From positions 1-5,801 of the forward strand of contig SXIE01000106.1 in the NCBI GenBank assembly GCA_005772945.1: a stretch of 5,801 nt of DNA, in the 5' to 3' direction. The translations under genes and the position numbers were made by a program. This document shows positions 1 to 5,801 of this stretch, piece after piece; the first letter of the stretch is position 1; the number at the start of each line of letters is the position of its first letter. This stretch comes from Pseudomonadota bacterium (GTDB lineage Bacteria > Myxococcota > UBA9042 > PHBI01). Under the pieces are notes generated by a model, which searched no databases, was not told where the DNA came from, and saw only the letters and a list, made by a program, of their open reading frames with translations.

Positions 1-1997
1 ATCGCGACGCGGCGCCCGGCGGCCCGCAGGCGCTTGACCAGAGCCGCCTTGTCGGCCGGCTGCAGCTCGGCGTGGACCTCGGTGATGCCGAGCGTGCGGG
101 CGACGGAGTCGGCCACTTCGCGGCGGTCCCCGCTGGCCAGGACGATCTGGATGTCGTGCTGGCGGAGGGCCGCGATGGTCGGTGCGGCGTCCGGCGTGGC
201 GTCGTCGCGCAGGCCGAGCACACCCCGCACGGCCGCGCCAATGGCCACGTACACAGGGGTGGCGCCCGAGAGCGCCAGCGTGCGTGCGTGCTCGGACCAG
301 GCGGCGGGGTCGAGGCCGCGCTCGCGCATGAAGCGCTCCGAGCCGACCGTGACGACATCGGCGCCCACCGTGGCGACGACGCCGCCTGCGGGAAACGCTT
401 CGAAGGCGCTTGCAATGGCGCGGCGGCGTGGCCCGCTCGATCCCTCGACCGGGGCCGGGGCCTCCGAAAGCGCGCCAAGCGGTTGCGCGAGCTCGCTCCG
501 GGCCGCAGCCGCGGCGACGATGGCGCGGCCGAGTGGGTGTTCGCTGCCCGCCTCCGCGGCGCCCGCGAGGGCGAGCAACTCGGGGTGATCGCGGACGATC
601 GCGACGAGCCCGGGGTTGCCGGTCGTGAGCGTGCCGGTCTTGTCGAGGACGACGGTGTCGATCATCGCGAGCGCCTCGAGAGCGGCGCCGCCGCGCACGA
701 GGAAGCCAAGCTCGGCGGCGCGGGCGGAGGCCACGGCGACAGCGGCCGGGGTGGCGATGCCGAGCGCGCACGGGCAGGCGATGACCAGGACCGCGATCAT
801 GCGGCCGAGGCCGACATCGAGCGGCACGCCGAGGGCGAGATGCACGACCAAGGTGAGCGCGGCGATGCCGAGCACGATCGGCACGAAGACCGCGGCGATC
901 CGATCGGCCATGCGCGCGATCGGCGCCTTGTCGGCGCGCGCCGCTTCGACTGCGTCCACGATGCGCCCGAGGGCGGTCGCTTCGCCGATCCCCTCGGTGC
1001 GCACGACCAGCGCGCCGGCGTCGGCGAGCCCGCCGGCGTGGACGCGGTCGCCGCTGCGGACATCGCGCGGCATGCTCTCGCCGGTGAGGATCTGTTCATT
1101 CACCGCGGCCGTGCCGTGCACGACCACGCCGTCGACCGGCACGCGCGCGCCGGGCCGAACGAGGACGAAGTCGCCGGGGGTGAGCGCGGCGACCGCGACC
1201 TCGCTCTCGCCGCTCGCCGGATCGGGGCCCGCGAGTCGCGTCGCGCGCTCGGGCACGAGGCCGAGGAGCCCGCGCAGAGCGTCCGAGAGCCGGCGGCGCG
1301 CGCGTCCTTCGAGGCGCTTGCCGATGAGCACGAACGCGATGATCGCGCCGGCCGCCTCGAAGTACATCGGCACGTCATGAAGGTGCCCGCGCGCGAGGGC
1401 AATTGTGAACGTCGTACACGAATAGCCCCACGCGGCCAGCACCCCGAGCGCGACCAGCGTGTTCATGTCGGCCGTGCGCGTGCGAAGCGCCTTCCAGGCG
1501 CCGACCAAGAAACGCCGCCCGGGCCCGAAGACGAGCACGGTCGCGAGCGCGGCTTGGGTTGCCATGAGCGCGACGTGCTCGGGCAGGAGCCCGTGCGACA
1601 TGCCGAGGACGAGCAGCGGGACGCCGAGGATGATCGCCAGCAGCATGTCGCGCGCGAGCTGCCGATCGTGGGCCGCCTCGGACGCCTCGAGCAGCGCGGC
1701 GCGTTCGCGCGCGGAGTCCGGGCGTGGGGCCGTGCCCGCGGGGGCCACGCGCTCCGGGACCTCGTAGCCGGCCTCACGCACGGCGGCGCGCAGATCCTCG
1801 ATCGAGGCGGTCCCGCGGACGCGCGCGGTCTGCGACACCAGATCGACGACGGCCTCGGTCACGCCCGGGACGCGCGCGAGCGCCTTCTCGACGCGCAGGA
1901 CGCAGGCCGCGCAGGTCATTCCAGCAATCGGAATAACCGGAATGGCTGGATTGGCCGGATTGGCCGGGTTCGATGCGGTCTCGGGCGCTTGCGACAT
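1..1997 (-). CDS. copA: Cu+-type P1B ATPase (CopA-like), C-terminus cut by window edge
   Basis: Heavy-metal P-type ATPase that should pump Cu+ out of the cytoplasm across the inner membrane using ATP. Reading from ATG at 1997 gives 665 uninterrupted residues. In order: a short Pro/Asn/Ala-rich leader; a heavy-metal-associated domain with GMTCAAC (Cys29, Cys32); probable membrane helices near 116-134, 142-158, 177-198 and 210-226; the actuator loop with TGES (305-308); helices near 366-388 and 400-418 with the CPC metal site (408-410); the phosphorylation motif DKTGTLT (Asp452); the nucleotide-domain HP pair (His487-Pro488); and a SGDRR segment (623-626) in place of the usual TGDN. GMTCxxC plus CPC favours Cu+ over Zn/Cd. 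The helix 7-8 metal residues that would confirm this, and the GDGxNDAP hinge, lie beyond base 1. The family is usually about 750-850 residues, so roughly 100 or more are missing through the window edge, not mutation. The start is fixed by a strong ribosome binding site. Confidence 0.95.
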   Translation of the reverse strand, partial: MSQAPETASNPANPANPAIPVIPIAGMTCAACVLRVEKALARVPGVTEAVVDLVSQTARVRGTASIEDLRAAVREAGYEVPERVAPAGTAPRPDSARERAALLEASEAAHDRQLARDMLLAIILGVPLLVLGMSHGLLPEHVALMATQAALATVLVFGPGRRFLVGAWKALRTRTADMNTLVALGVLAAWGYSCTTFTIALARGHLHDVPMYFEAAGAIIAFVLIGKRLEGRARRRLSDALRGLLGLVPERATRLAGPDPASGESEVAVAALTPGDFVLVRPGARVPVDGVVVHGTAAVNEQILTGESMPRDVRSGDRVHAGGLADAGALVVRTEGIGEATALGRIVDAVEAARADKAPIARMADRIAAVFVPIVLGIAALTLVVHLALGVPLDVGLGRMIAVLVIACPCALGIATPAAVAVASARAAELGFLVRGGAALEALAMIDTVVLDKTGTLTTGNPGLVAIVRDHPELLALAGAAEAGSEHPLGRAIVAAAAARSELAQPLGALSEAPAPVEGSSGPRRRAIASAFEAFPAGGVVATVGADVVTVGSERFMRERGLDPAAWSEHARTLALSGATPVYVAIGAAVRGVLGLRDDATPDAAPTIAALRQHDIQIVLASGDRREVADSVARTLGITEVHAELQPADKAALVKRLRAAGRRVA
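1931..1970 (-). repeat. 9-base tandem repeat in the ATPase N-terminal leader
   Basis: Two perfect head-to-tail copies of GATTGGCCG (plus-strand reading, 1949-1966) are flanked by degenerate copies GAATAACCG and GAATGGCTG (1931-1948) and by a fading partial copy after 1966. Nine bases is a whole number of codons, so copy-number change keeps the frame. In the protein this gives a Pro-x-x-Pro-x-x pattern (residues about 10-23, NPANPANPAIPVIP) directly before the metal-binding Cys motif. It probably arose by replication slippage and forms a flexible leader. Confidence 0.75.
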
Positions 1998-2004
1998 GCC
2001 GTGG

Positions 2005-2012
2005 CCTCCCTT
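2005..2012 (-). promoter_or_regulatory. Ribosome binding site of the copper ATPase
   Basis: On the minus strand AAGGGAGG stands seven bases before the ATG at 1997, a near-perfect Shine-Dalgarno match. It decides the start in favour of this ATG over the internal Met27, which sits inside the metal-binding motif. It lies within the 42-base gap after the lipoprotein stop. That gap has no room for a separate full promoter with an operator and shows no obvious terminator, so the ATPase is probably read from the upstream transcript or from a promoter inside the lipoprotein gene. Confidence 0.85.
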
Positions 2013-2039
2013 ACGGCACGGCGCCAACGAGGACCAGTG

Positions 2040-4073
2040 CTATTGCCGATCGTAGCGCAGGATCCGCGACGCGAACTTGAACTCGCCGACCCAGAGGGTC
2101 GAGCCGAACGCCGCCAGCGAGGCCGGCATGAAGAGGCCGTCCGCGGCATTGCTCGCGTCGCGCGTCCCGACCTCGGGTTGGCCAAGGACGGTGGCCTTCG
2201 TCATGTCGCCGGCGTCGTCGAGGTTCGGCCAGAGGTAGACCGCGTTGTAGCTGGTCGAGGCGACGGCGAAGGCACCGCCGAAGGTGATGGCGCTCACCGG
2301 AAGCTCGATCTCGCGCTGCGCGATCGTCTTGAACGGGGTCGCGTTGGCGGCGAGGTCGGCGACATGGAAGAGGAAGATAGCGGCCGGCCCTGACTGCGCG
2401 GTCGCCACGAGCACGCTGCCGTCGCTGTCGAGATGGCTGAGGGGGCTGGCGGTGACCTTCAACGTGAAGGCCGGCGCCACCGCGTCTGAGGCGGGGATCC
2501 CGTCCCACACGTGGATCGTCCCATCGGCCTCGCCGAGGTAGAGGTGCTCGGCGTCGAGCGCGACGCCCTTCAGCTCCTTGAAGGTGACGCCACCGATGCC
2601 AGGCGAGTAGACGCGGCTCGCGGCTTCGCCAGCGAGCGGCAGAGCATCCCAGATCCCGACCGCCTGCTTGCCGGCGAGTACGAGCTTGCCGCCGTGAAGT
2701 CCGTTGTCCCACGGAGCGAACGGCGGATTCTGCGACGCAAACGAGATGCGCACGTCGGGCGCCACGCCGCTGGTCGTGGGGATGGTCTTCCAGATCCACA
2801 GCGCGCGATCGAAGTCCGAGCTGGCCAAAAGCACCGTGCCGTCGGTCGCGACCACCGGGTTCTGCAGGTAGTTCAGCGTCGCGAGCGTGTTCGTCGTCGG
2901 CGACGGACTGCCGAGCGCGAACGCCGGTCGGGCCTGGGACGACGCGGGCATCGTGTCGTACACGAAGACGTCGTTGCCGTTGTAGTTGTTGATGTAGAGC
3001 CGGCCCCCGGCGAGCGCCACGTCGGGGCCGTCGCCGTTGAGGTAGGCGGGGTCGCGGATCTCGATGGCGGGCTTGTCGGAGGCGGACTTGGGGACGGTGT
3101 CCCAGACCGAGATCGTCATGAGACCCGCGGCGATGAAGCGCCCGTCGGGGAGCGTCGCGGCCTTGACCCAGTCGCCGAGGAGGAAGTCGTAGCGTTGGTT
3201 CGTGGTCGTCGGGAACGAGTTCCAGACGAAGCTGCCGTGATGGCGATCGGGCTCGGCGGGGATGCGCATGTTGTGATCGCCGACCACGAAATAGGTCGCG
3301 CCGTCGGTCGAGATGTTGCGTGGGGTGCCCATCTCGGGGAGCGCGACGACGTAGTCGGGAGGCTCGTCGTCGGCCGTCGGGAGCGTGTTCCAGAAGAGGA
3401 TGGCGCTGCCGTGGGTGGCGACGGCGGCCAGGCGCGTGCCGTCGGTCCAGACGCCCCAGGGCCAGCCGAGGTTGTGTCCTTGCTGCGAGAGAGCCGGAAG
3501 GTCGATCGCGAGATCGGCGGCCTCGCCGGAGGTGGTCGGGAAGGTGGTCCATAGAAGGATGCGATCGTTCTCGGTGTCGGCGACCGCGAGGACGCCGCCG
3601 CCGAGCGACGCGTTGCCGGCCCAGTTCAGGTCGGCCTTGCCGGTGCCGGGCGTGTTCGCGTCGAAGTCGGGCTGCCCCAGAACCAGGTCCGGAGGGGTGT
3701 CCCAGGCGGCCGGCGGCTGGTTCCAGACGAGCAGGCGGTTGTTGAAGCGATCGCAGACGACCAGGTGGGTGCCGTCGGTGGCGACGCAGGTCGGGTGGTT
3801 GTAGAGGAGGGGCCCGCCTGACTGGTCGAAGTCGATGCCGGAGAGCATGAGCGCGGCCGGCTGATGGTTGGTGTACCAACCGTCTGTGGGTGTTGTGGTG
3901 TCGGCGGTCTCGGGGTCGATCGCGGTCTCGGACGCCGTTGCGTCGGTGGTCGAGTCGGCCGTCGCGTCGGCCGTCGTGTCGGTGGTCGACGTGTCGGCGG
4001 ATGCCGCCGTGCCGTCGTCACGGCAGGCGGCGAGGGTGGCCACAAGGGCGGACAGAGCCAAGGTGCGGACCAT
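2040..4073 (-). CDS. Secreted lipoprotein with NHL-like beta-propeller repeats
   Basis: Predicted 677-residue lipoprotein of unknown specific function. Residues 1-16 are a lipoprotein signal peptide (MVRTL, then a hydrophobic stretch) ending in the lipobox LAAC; Cys17 is the expected lipidated residue. Residues 18-65 form a Thr/Asp/Ala/Ser-rich acidic linker. From about 78 to the end runs a chain of roughly twelve degenerate repeats of 40-59 residues, each with a beta-strand ending in a Trp/aromatic, then a short x-x-x-Pro turn and a Pro-rich link. The anchors are W117, W175, W228, W284, W324, Y372, W428, W475, W523, F569, W615 and Y674. The first two (for example VADTENDRILLW) and the last (VLGQPEVG) look most like NHL repeats, so a beta-propeller fold is inferred. 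Such domains usually bind proteins or ligands; no catalytic motif is seen. ATG 4073 is chosen over GTG 4154 because it starts right at the signal peptide and has GGAGGT upstream. The stop is TAG at 2040-2042. Confidence 0.9.
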   Translation of the reverse strand: MVRTLALSALVATLAACRDDGTAASADTSTTDTTADATADSTTDATASETAIDPETADTTTPTDGWYTNHQPAALMLSGIDFDQSGGPLLYNHPTCVATDGTHLVVCDRFNNRLLVWNQPPAAWDTPPDLVLGQPDFDANTPGTGKADLNWAGNASLGGGVLAVADTENDRILLWTTFPTTSGEAADLAIDLPALSQQGHNLGWPWGVWTDGTRLAAVATHGSAILFWNTLPTADDEPPDYVVALPEMGTPRNISTDGATYFVVGDHNMRIPAEPDRHHGSFVWNSFPTTTNQRYDFLLGDWVKAATLPDGRFIAAGLMTISVWDTVPKSASDKPAIEIRDPAYLNGDGPDVALAGGRLYINNYNGNDVFVYDTMPASSQARPAFALGSPSPTTNTLATLNYLQNPVVATDGTVLLASSDFDRALWIWKTIPTTSGVAPDVRISFASQNPPFAPWDNGLHGGKLVLAGKQAVGIWDALPLAGEAASRVYSPGIGGVTFKELKGVALDAEHLYLGEADGTIHVWDGIPASDAVAPAFTLKVTASPLSHLDSDGSVLVATAQSGPAAIFLFHVADLAANATPFKTIAQREIELPVSAITFGGAFAVASTSYNAVYLWPNLDDAGDMTKATVLGQPEVGTRDASNAADGLFMPASLAAFGSTLWVGEFKFASRILRYDRQ
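2043..3842 (-). repeat. About twelve degenerate NHL-like protein repeats
   Basis: Protein-level repeat array inside the lipoprotein (residues about 78-677). The recurring signature is hydrophobic-x-hydrophobic-Trp-x-x-x-Pro, seen as LLWTTFP, LFWNTLP, FVWNSFP, SVWDTVP, VYDTMP, WIWKTIP, GIWDALP and HVWDGIP, usually preceded by a Asp-Gly-Thr type turn and a short strand. Spacings between anchor aromatics are 58, 53, 56, 40, 48, 56, 47, 48, 46, 46 and 59 residues. The DNA itself is not visibly tandem-repeated, so the duplications look old. Twelve units could make two six-bladed propellers; that blade count is inference. Confidence 0.75.
3879..4022 (-). repeat. Low-complexity Asp/Thr/Ala/Ser linker coding segment
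   Basis: Codes for residues 18-65 of the lipoprotein, directly after the lipidated cysteine. It is dominated by Thr, Asp, Ala and Ser (for example DTSTTDTTADATADSTTDAT). The DNA is an irregular repeat of GTCGGC, GTCGGT and GTCGTG-like units (plus-strand reading), strongest at 3940-4005. It probably acts as an unstructured tether holding the propeller away from the membrane, as is common in lipoproteins of predatory and soil Deltaproteobacteria and myxobacteria. Such tracts vary in length between relatives. Confidence 0.75.
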
Positions 4074-4077
4074 GCGG

Positions 4078-4083
4078 ACCTCC
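4078..4083 (-). promoter_or_regulatory. Ribosome binding site of the lipoprotein gene
   Basis: GGAGGT on the minus strand lies four bases before the ATG at 4073. Together with the signal peptide beginning exactly at that Met, it settles the start; the in-frame GTG at 4154 would add 27 residues ahead of the signal peptide. Confidence 0.8.
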
Positions 4084-4134
4084 GGGAGCGCTGGCGTGTG
4101 CGGGCCGATCCCGCAGGTGGGACCGAACGCGCGC

Positions 4135-4157
4135 GACGTGTGAATGCCGTACACGTC
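4135..4157. promoter_or_regulatory. Inverted repeat GACGTGT-N9-ACACGTC, possible operator
   Basis: Perfect 7-base arms (4135-4141 and 4151-4157) separated by nine bases, lying 62 bases upstream of the lipoprotein ATG. The centre-to-centre spacing of 16 bases is compatible with a dimeric regulator binding one face of the helix. It could also be a transcribed hairpin or chance in GC-rich DNA. I do not recognise it as a known copper-regulator site (CueR or CsoR), and no convincing sigma-70 -35/-10 pair is visible nearby. Confidence 0.35.
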
Positions 4158-4170
4158 ACGCTAGCGAACG

Positions 4171-4190
4171 GCGAGCGAGAAGGCGCTCGC
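4171..4190. terminator. GC-rich hairpin after the response regulator; weak terminator candidate
   Basis: Arms GCGAGCG (4171-4177) and CGCTCGC (4184-4190) pair perfectly around a 6-base loop, 49 bases after the receiver-gene stop. There is no T-run following it in the minus-strand direction, so it does not meet the usual rho-independent pattern. It might slow polymerase or protect the 3' end of the kinase/receiver message. The rest of the 165-base gene-free stretch 4074-4238 shows nothing else I can name. Confidence 0.3.
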
Positions 4191-4238
4191 AACCACCGCG
4201 GCGCGCGATGATCTCGTTACGCGCTCGCGACGTGACGC

Positions 4239-4679
4239 TTACTCGACCAGGGCCAGAGCCTTGGTCAGGGTCGCGACGATCGTCGCGTGATCAGCCGGCT
4301 TGGGGAGCGTGCCGAGGCATCCGAGGGCCACCCCGCGCACGGCCTCGGTCAGGTCGTCGGCGCCCGTATGAAGCACGACGGCGATGTGCTGGCCGGCCGG
4401 ATCCGCCTTGATGCGCGCGAGGACCTCGAGGCCGTCCGGGCCGCCCGGCATGTGGACATCGAGCACCATCAACGTCGGTCCGATCGGAGGTCGGCCGGCC
4501 CAGCGCCCGCCAGCAGCGAGATAGTCGAGGGCGTCGTGGCCGCTGTGGAGCATGACGAGCGTGCACGGGAGTCCGGCGCGCCGAATGATGCGCCTGAGGA
4601 GCTCGAGGTGTCCGGGGTCGTCGTCGACGAGCGCCAACGTGACCCGCGGCGAAGGCGTGACGGCGCGCTCTCCGCTCAC
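4239..4679 (-). CDS. Single-domain response regulator (CheY/Rcp1-like receiver)
   Basis: Cytoplasmic receiver protein of 146 residues that should accept a phosphoryl group from the adjacent histidine kinase. All receiver landmarks are present: acidic cluster Asp19-Asp20-Asp21 (LVDDDPGH), phosphoacceptor Asp74 (VLDVHMPGGPDG), Thr105 (LHTGADD) and Lys127 (LPKPAD). There is no output domain after the receiver; the protein ends with the last helix (LTKALALVE). The segments DDDPGHLELLRRIIRRAG and GLEVLARIKADP resemble the Rcp1-type receivers that partner phytochrome-like kinases; this is resemblance from memory, not a search. The GTG start at 4679 is chosen because it overlaps the kinase stop (GTGA) in the usual coupled fashion. 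A longer frame from 4733 would begin deep inside the kinase and add a non-receiver, Arg-rich extension. No good Shine-Dalgarno is seen, consistent with coupling. Signal output must go through protein contacts. Confidence 0.92.
   Translation of the reverse strand: MSGERAVTPSPRVTLALVDDDPGHLELLRRIIRRAGLPCTLVMLHSGHDALDYLAAGGRWAGRPPIGPTLMVLDVHMPGGPDGLEVLARIKADPAGQHIAVVLHTGADDLTEAVRGVALGCLGTLPKPADHATIVATLTKALALVE
4676..4679 (-). other. GTGA stop/start overlap coupling kinase and receiver
   Basis: The kinase TGA stop (4678-4676) shares bases with the receiver GTG start (4679-4677). A four-base overlap of this kind normally means translational coupling and a near-equal or fixed ratio of the two products, and supports a dedicated kinase-regulator pair. 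Confidence 0.8.
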
Positions 4680-5801
4680 GTCGGCAGCGTCAGGTGGAAG
4701 ACCGAGCCGACGTCCTCTTCGCTGGTGGCCCACACGCGGCCGCCGTGGCGTTCGACGATGCGCTTGACGATGGCGAGGCCGATGCCCTCGCCCGGCGCTG
4801 CGTCGGGATGGAAGCGCTGGAAGACCTGGAAGACCTTGGGCTGGTCGCGCGTGGGGATGCCGCGTCCGTTGTCGCGGACCCAGACGTGGACCATGCCGGC
4901 GTCGCGGCCGTCGGGATCGTCGGCCGGCGAGGTGCCGACGTCGATCTGGCCGACGCGCGCGGGGTCGAGGTAGGCGAGCGCATTGCCGATCAAGTTGGTG
5001 AAGACGCGCTCGAGCGCGGTCGCGTCGCCTCGGACCGTCGGGAGCGTGCCGGCCGTGAGCGTCGCACCGCGCGCCGCGATCGAGGTGCGCAGGAGGTCGC
5101 GCGTCGCCTCGAACACCGCGTGCAGGTCGACAGGCTCTTTGGCAAGCGGCGTGCGCCCCTGACGCGAGAGCTGCGTCAGCGCATCCACGAGCCGCTGCAG
5201 GCGCCCGGCGCTCGTCATGACGAATTGGATGCTGGGCTCGACATCCTCGCGCACGATCGAACCGACGCGCAGGCTCGCCTCGGGCGGAAGTTTGGGGTCG
5301 CGCACGACCTCGCCGAGGCTGGCGCAGGCGAGCGCGAGCTCGTCACAGAAGCCACGTAGGTTGTGAAGCGGGGACCGCAGGTCGTGCGATACGTTGTGTA
5401 CAAACGATTCGAGCTCCTCGTTCTTTTCGCCTATCGCCTGCGAGCTGGCGCGCAGCTCGGCGTTCGCGTGGACGAGCTCGCGCGTGCGCTCCTCGACGCG
5501 CACCTCGAGCGTGCGGTGGGCGGCCTGCAGCTCGCGCTCGGCGCGCCGCCGCTGGCACATGCCGGCCGTCACGGCGAGCGCGGTCGGCGCGATGACCCCG
5601 ACGAAGAGCTCGACCAACGTCACGTGGCGCGCGAGCGTACCGGTCGCGAAGAGACCTTCGCCGTGCAGGGCGCCCGCGAGGGCTTGGGTCGTGATGACGA
5701 GCATCGTCAGCGAGGTCTCGCGCGGACCGAAGCGGAGGGCGGCCCAGATGATGAGCGGCACGACCACGCGCTGAGTCTGGTAGGTGACCGGATCCGGCAC
5801 C
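4676..5801 (-). CDS. Membrane sensor histidine kinase, probable MASE1 type, N-terminus cut by window edge
   Basis: Inner-membrane sensor kinase that autophosphorylates on His and passes the phosphate to the receiver protein coded just after it. The visible 374 residues (numbered from base 5800) hold two or three hydrophobic segments (about 11-22, 31-47, 62-82); PLIIWAALRFGPRE (15-28) resembles the end of MASE1 sensor domains. A coiled coil follows (83-135), then the HisKA H-box with phosphoacceptor His139 (VSHDLRSPLHNLRGF). The dimerisation helices carry a longer-than-usual connector (about 160-190) before LSRQGR. The ATPase domain has N-box Asn269/Asn273, DNGRGI (310-315), an F-box VFQVFQRFH, GEGIGL (337-342) and the ending VFHLTLP. 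All catalytic boxes look intact. The GTG at 5798-5800 is probably not the true start, since the sensor seems to continue beyond the window. The ligand is unknown. Confidence 0.93.
   Translation of the reverse strand, partial: VPDPVTYQTQRVVVPLIIWAALRFGPRETSLTMLVITTQALAGALHGEGLFATGTLARHVTLVELFVGVIAPTALAVTAGMCQRRRAERELQAAHRTLEVRVEERTRELVHANAELRASSQAIGEKNEELESFVHNVSHDLRSPLHNLRGFCDELALACASLGEVVRDPKLPPEASLRVGSIVREDVEPSIQFVMTSAGRLQRLVDALTQLSRQGRTPLAKEPVDLHAVFEATRDLLRTSIAARGATLTAGTLPTVRGDATALERVFTNLIGNALAYLDPARVGQIDVGTSPADDPDGRDAGMVHVWVRDNGRGIPTRDQPKVFQVFQRFHPDAAPGEGIGLAIVKRIVERHGGRVWATSEEDVGSVFHLTLPT

Noticed and set aside
1998..2039. Separate copper-responsive promoter or CueR/CsoR operator between the lipoprotein and the ATPase
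   Set aside because: The 42-base gap is mostly taken up by the ribosome binding site and shows no dyad or -35/-10 pair I can support.
72..2393. 773-residue plus-strand open frame opposite the copper ATPase and the end of the lipoprotein gene
   Set aside because: It lies antisense to two well-supported genes, is dominated by Arg, Ala, Gly, Asp and Glu with no domain motif, and crosses a gene boundary. This is the expected shadow frame in GC-rich coding DNA.
2511..3554. 347-residue plus-strand open frame opposite the lipoprotein
   Set aside because: Antisense shadow with biased Arg/Gly/Val/Asp composition; no ribosome binding site or recognisable motif was seen, while the minus strand codes a signal peptide and regular repeats.
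2011..3879. 622-residue minus-strand frame overlapping the lipoprotein gene in another frame
   Set aside because: Composition is mostly Arg, His, Pro and Ala, typical of an out-of-frame reading of GC-rich DNA. The competing frame has a lipobox, repeats and a ribosome binding site.
3940..4005. CRISPR-like or satellite array suggested by the repeated GTCGGC/GTCGGT units
   Set aside because: The units are short, irregular, without spacers and in frame with a Thr/Asp/Ala-rich linker, so they reflect protein low complexity.
4074..4154. Upstream extension of the lipoprotein to GTG 4154
   Set aside because: It would place 27 residues before the signal peptide and leave the good ribosome binding site at 4078-4083 unused.
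4680..4733. Upstream extension of the response regulator to 4733
   Set aside because: The added 18 residues are an Arg/Gly-rich shadow of the kinase C-terminus; the GTG at 4679 gives the standard GTGA overlap.

Overview
The window is very GC-rich and strongly G/C-biased at third codon positions. It looks like a chromosomal stretch from a large-genome, high-GC bacterium. A myxobacterial (Myxococcota) origin is my best guess, because of a lipoprotein with a long Asp/Thr/Ser/Ala-rich linker followed by a repetitive propeller-like domain. I cannot prove the taxonomy from the sequence alone. All four supported genes lie on the minus strand, so transcription runs from the right edge to the left.

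Layout in transcription order: (1) 5801-4676, the C-terminal part of a membrane-anchored sensor histidine kinase that runs off the right edge; its visible N-terminus resembles the end of a MASE1-type membrane sensor. (2) 4679-4239, a single-domain response regulator (receiver only) whose GTG start overlaps the kinase stop by four bases (GTGA), so the two are almost certainly a translationally coupled pair. (3) 4238-4074, a 165-base gene-free stretch with two short inverted repeats. (4) 4073-2040, a large predicted outer-surface or periplasmic lipoprotein with a lipobox, an acidic low-complexity linker and about twelve degenerate NHL-like repeats. (5) A 42-base gap holding a strong ribosome binding site. 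(6) 1997-1, a copper-type P1B ATPase (CopA-like) with an N-terminal heavy-metal-associated domain; it runs off the left edge before its final catalytic hinge and last two membrane helices.

How the parts fit: the kinase and receiver form a phosphorelay whose output must be a protein partner, because the receiver has no DNA-binding domain. The lipoprotein and the copper ATPase are close enough to share a transcript, but nothing in the lipoprotein shows a copper role. I see no RNA genes, CRISPR arrays, insertion sequences or clear rho-independent terminators. The many long open frames on the plus strand are GC-driven shadows. I did not find convincing evidence of a wholly new system. The most unusual items are the repeat architecture of the lipoprotein, its placement directly ahead of the copper ATPase, and a 9-base tandem repeat at the ATPase N-terminus.
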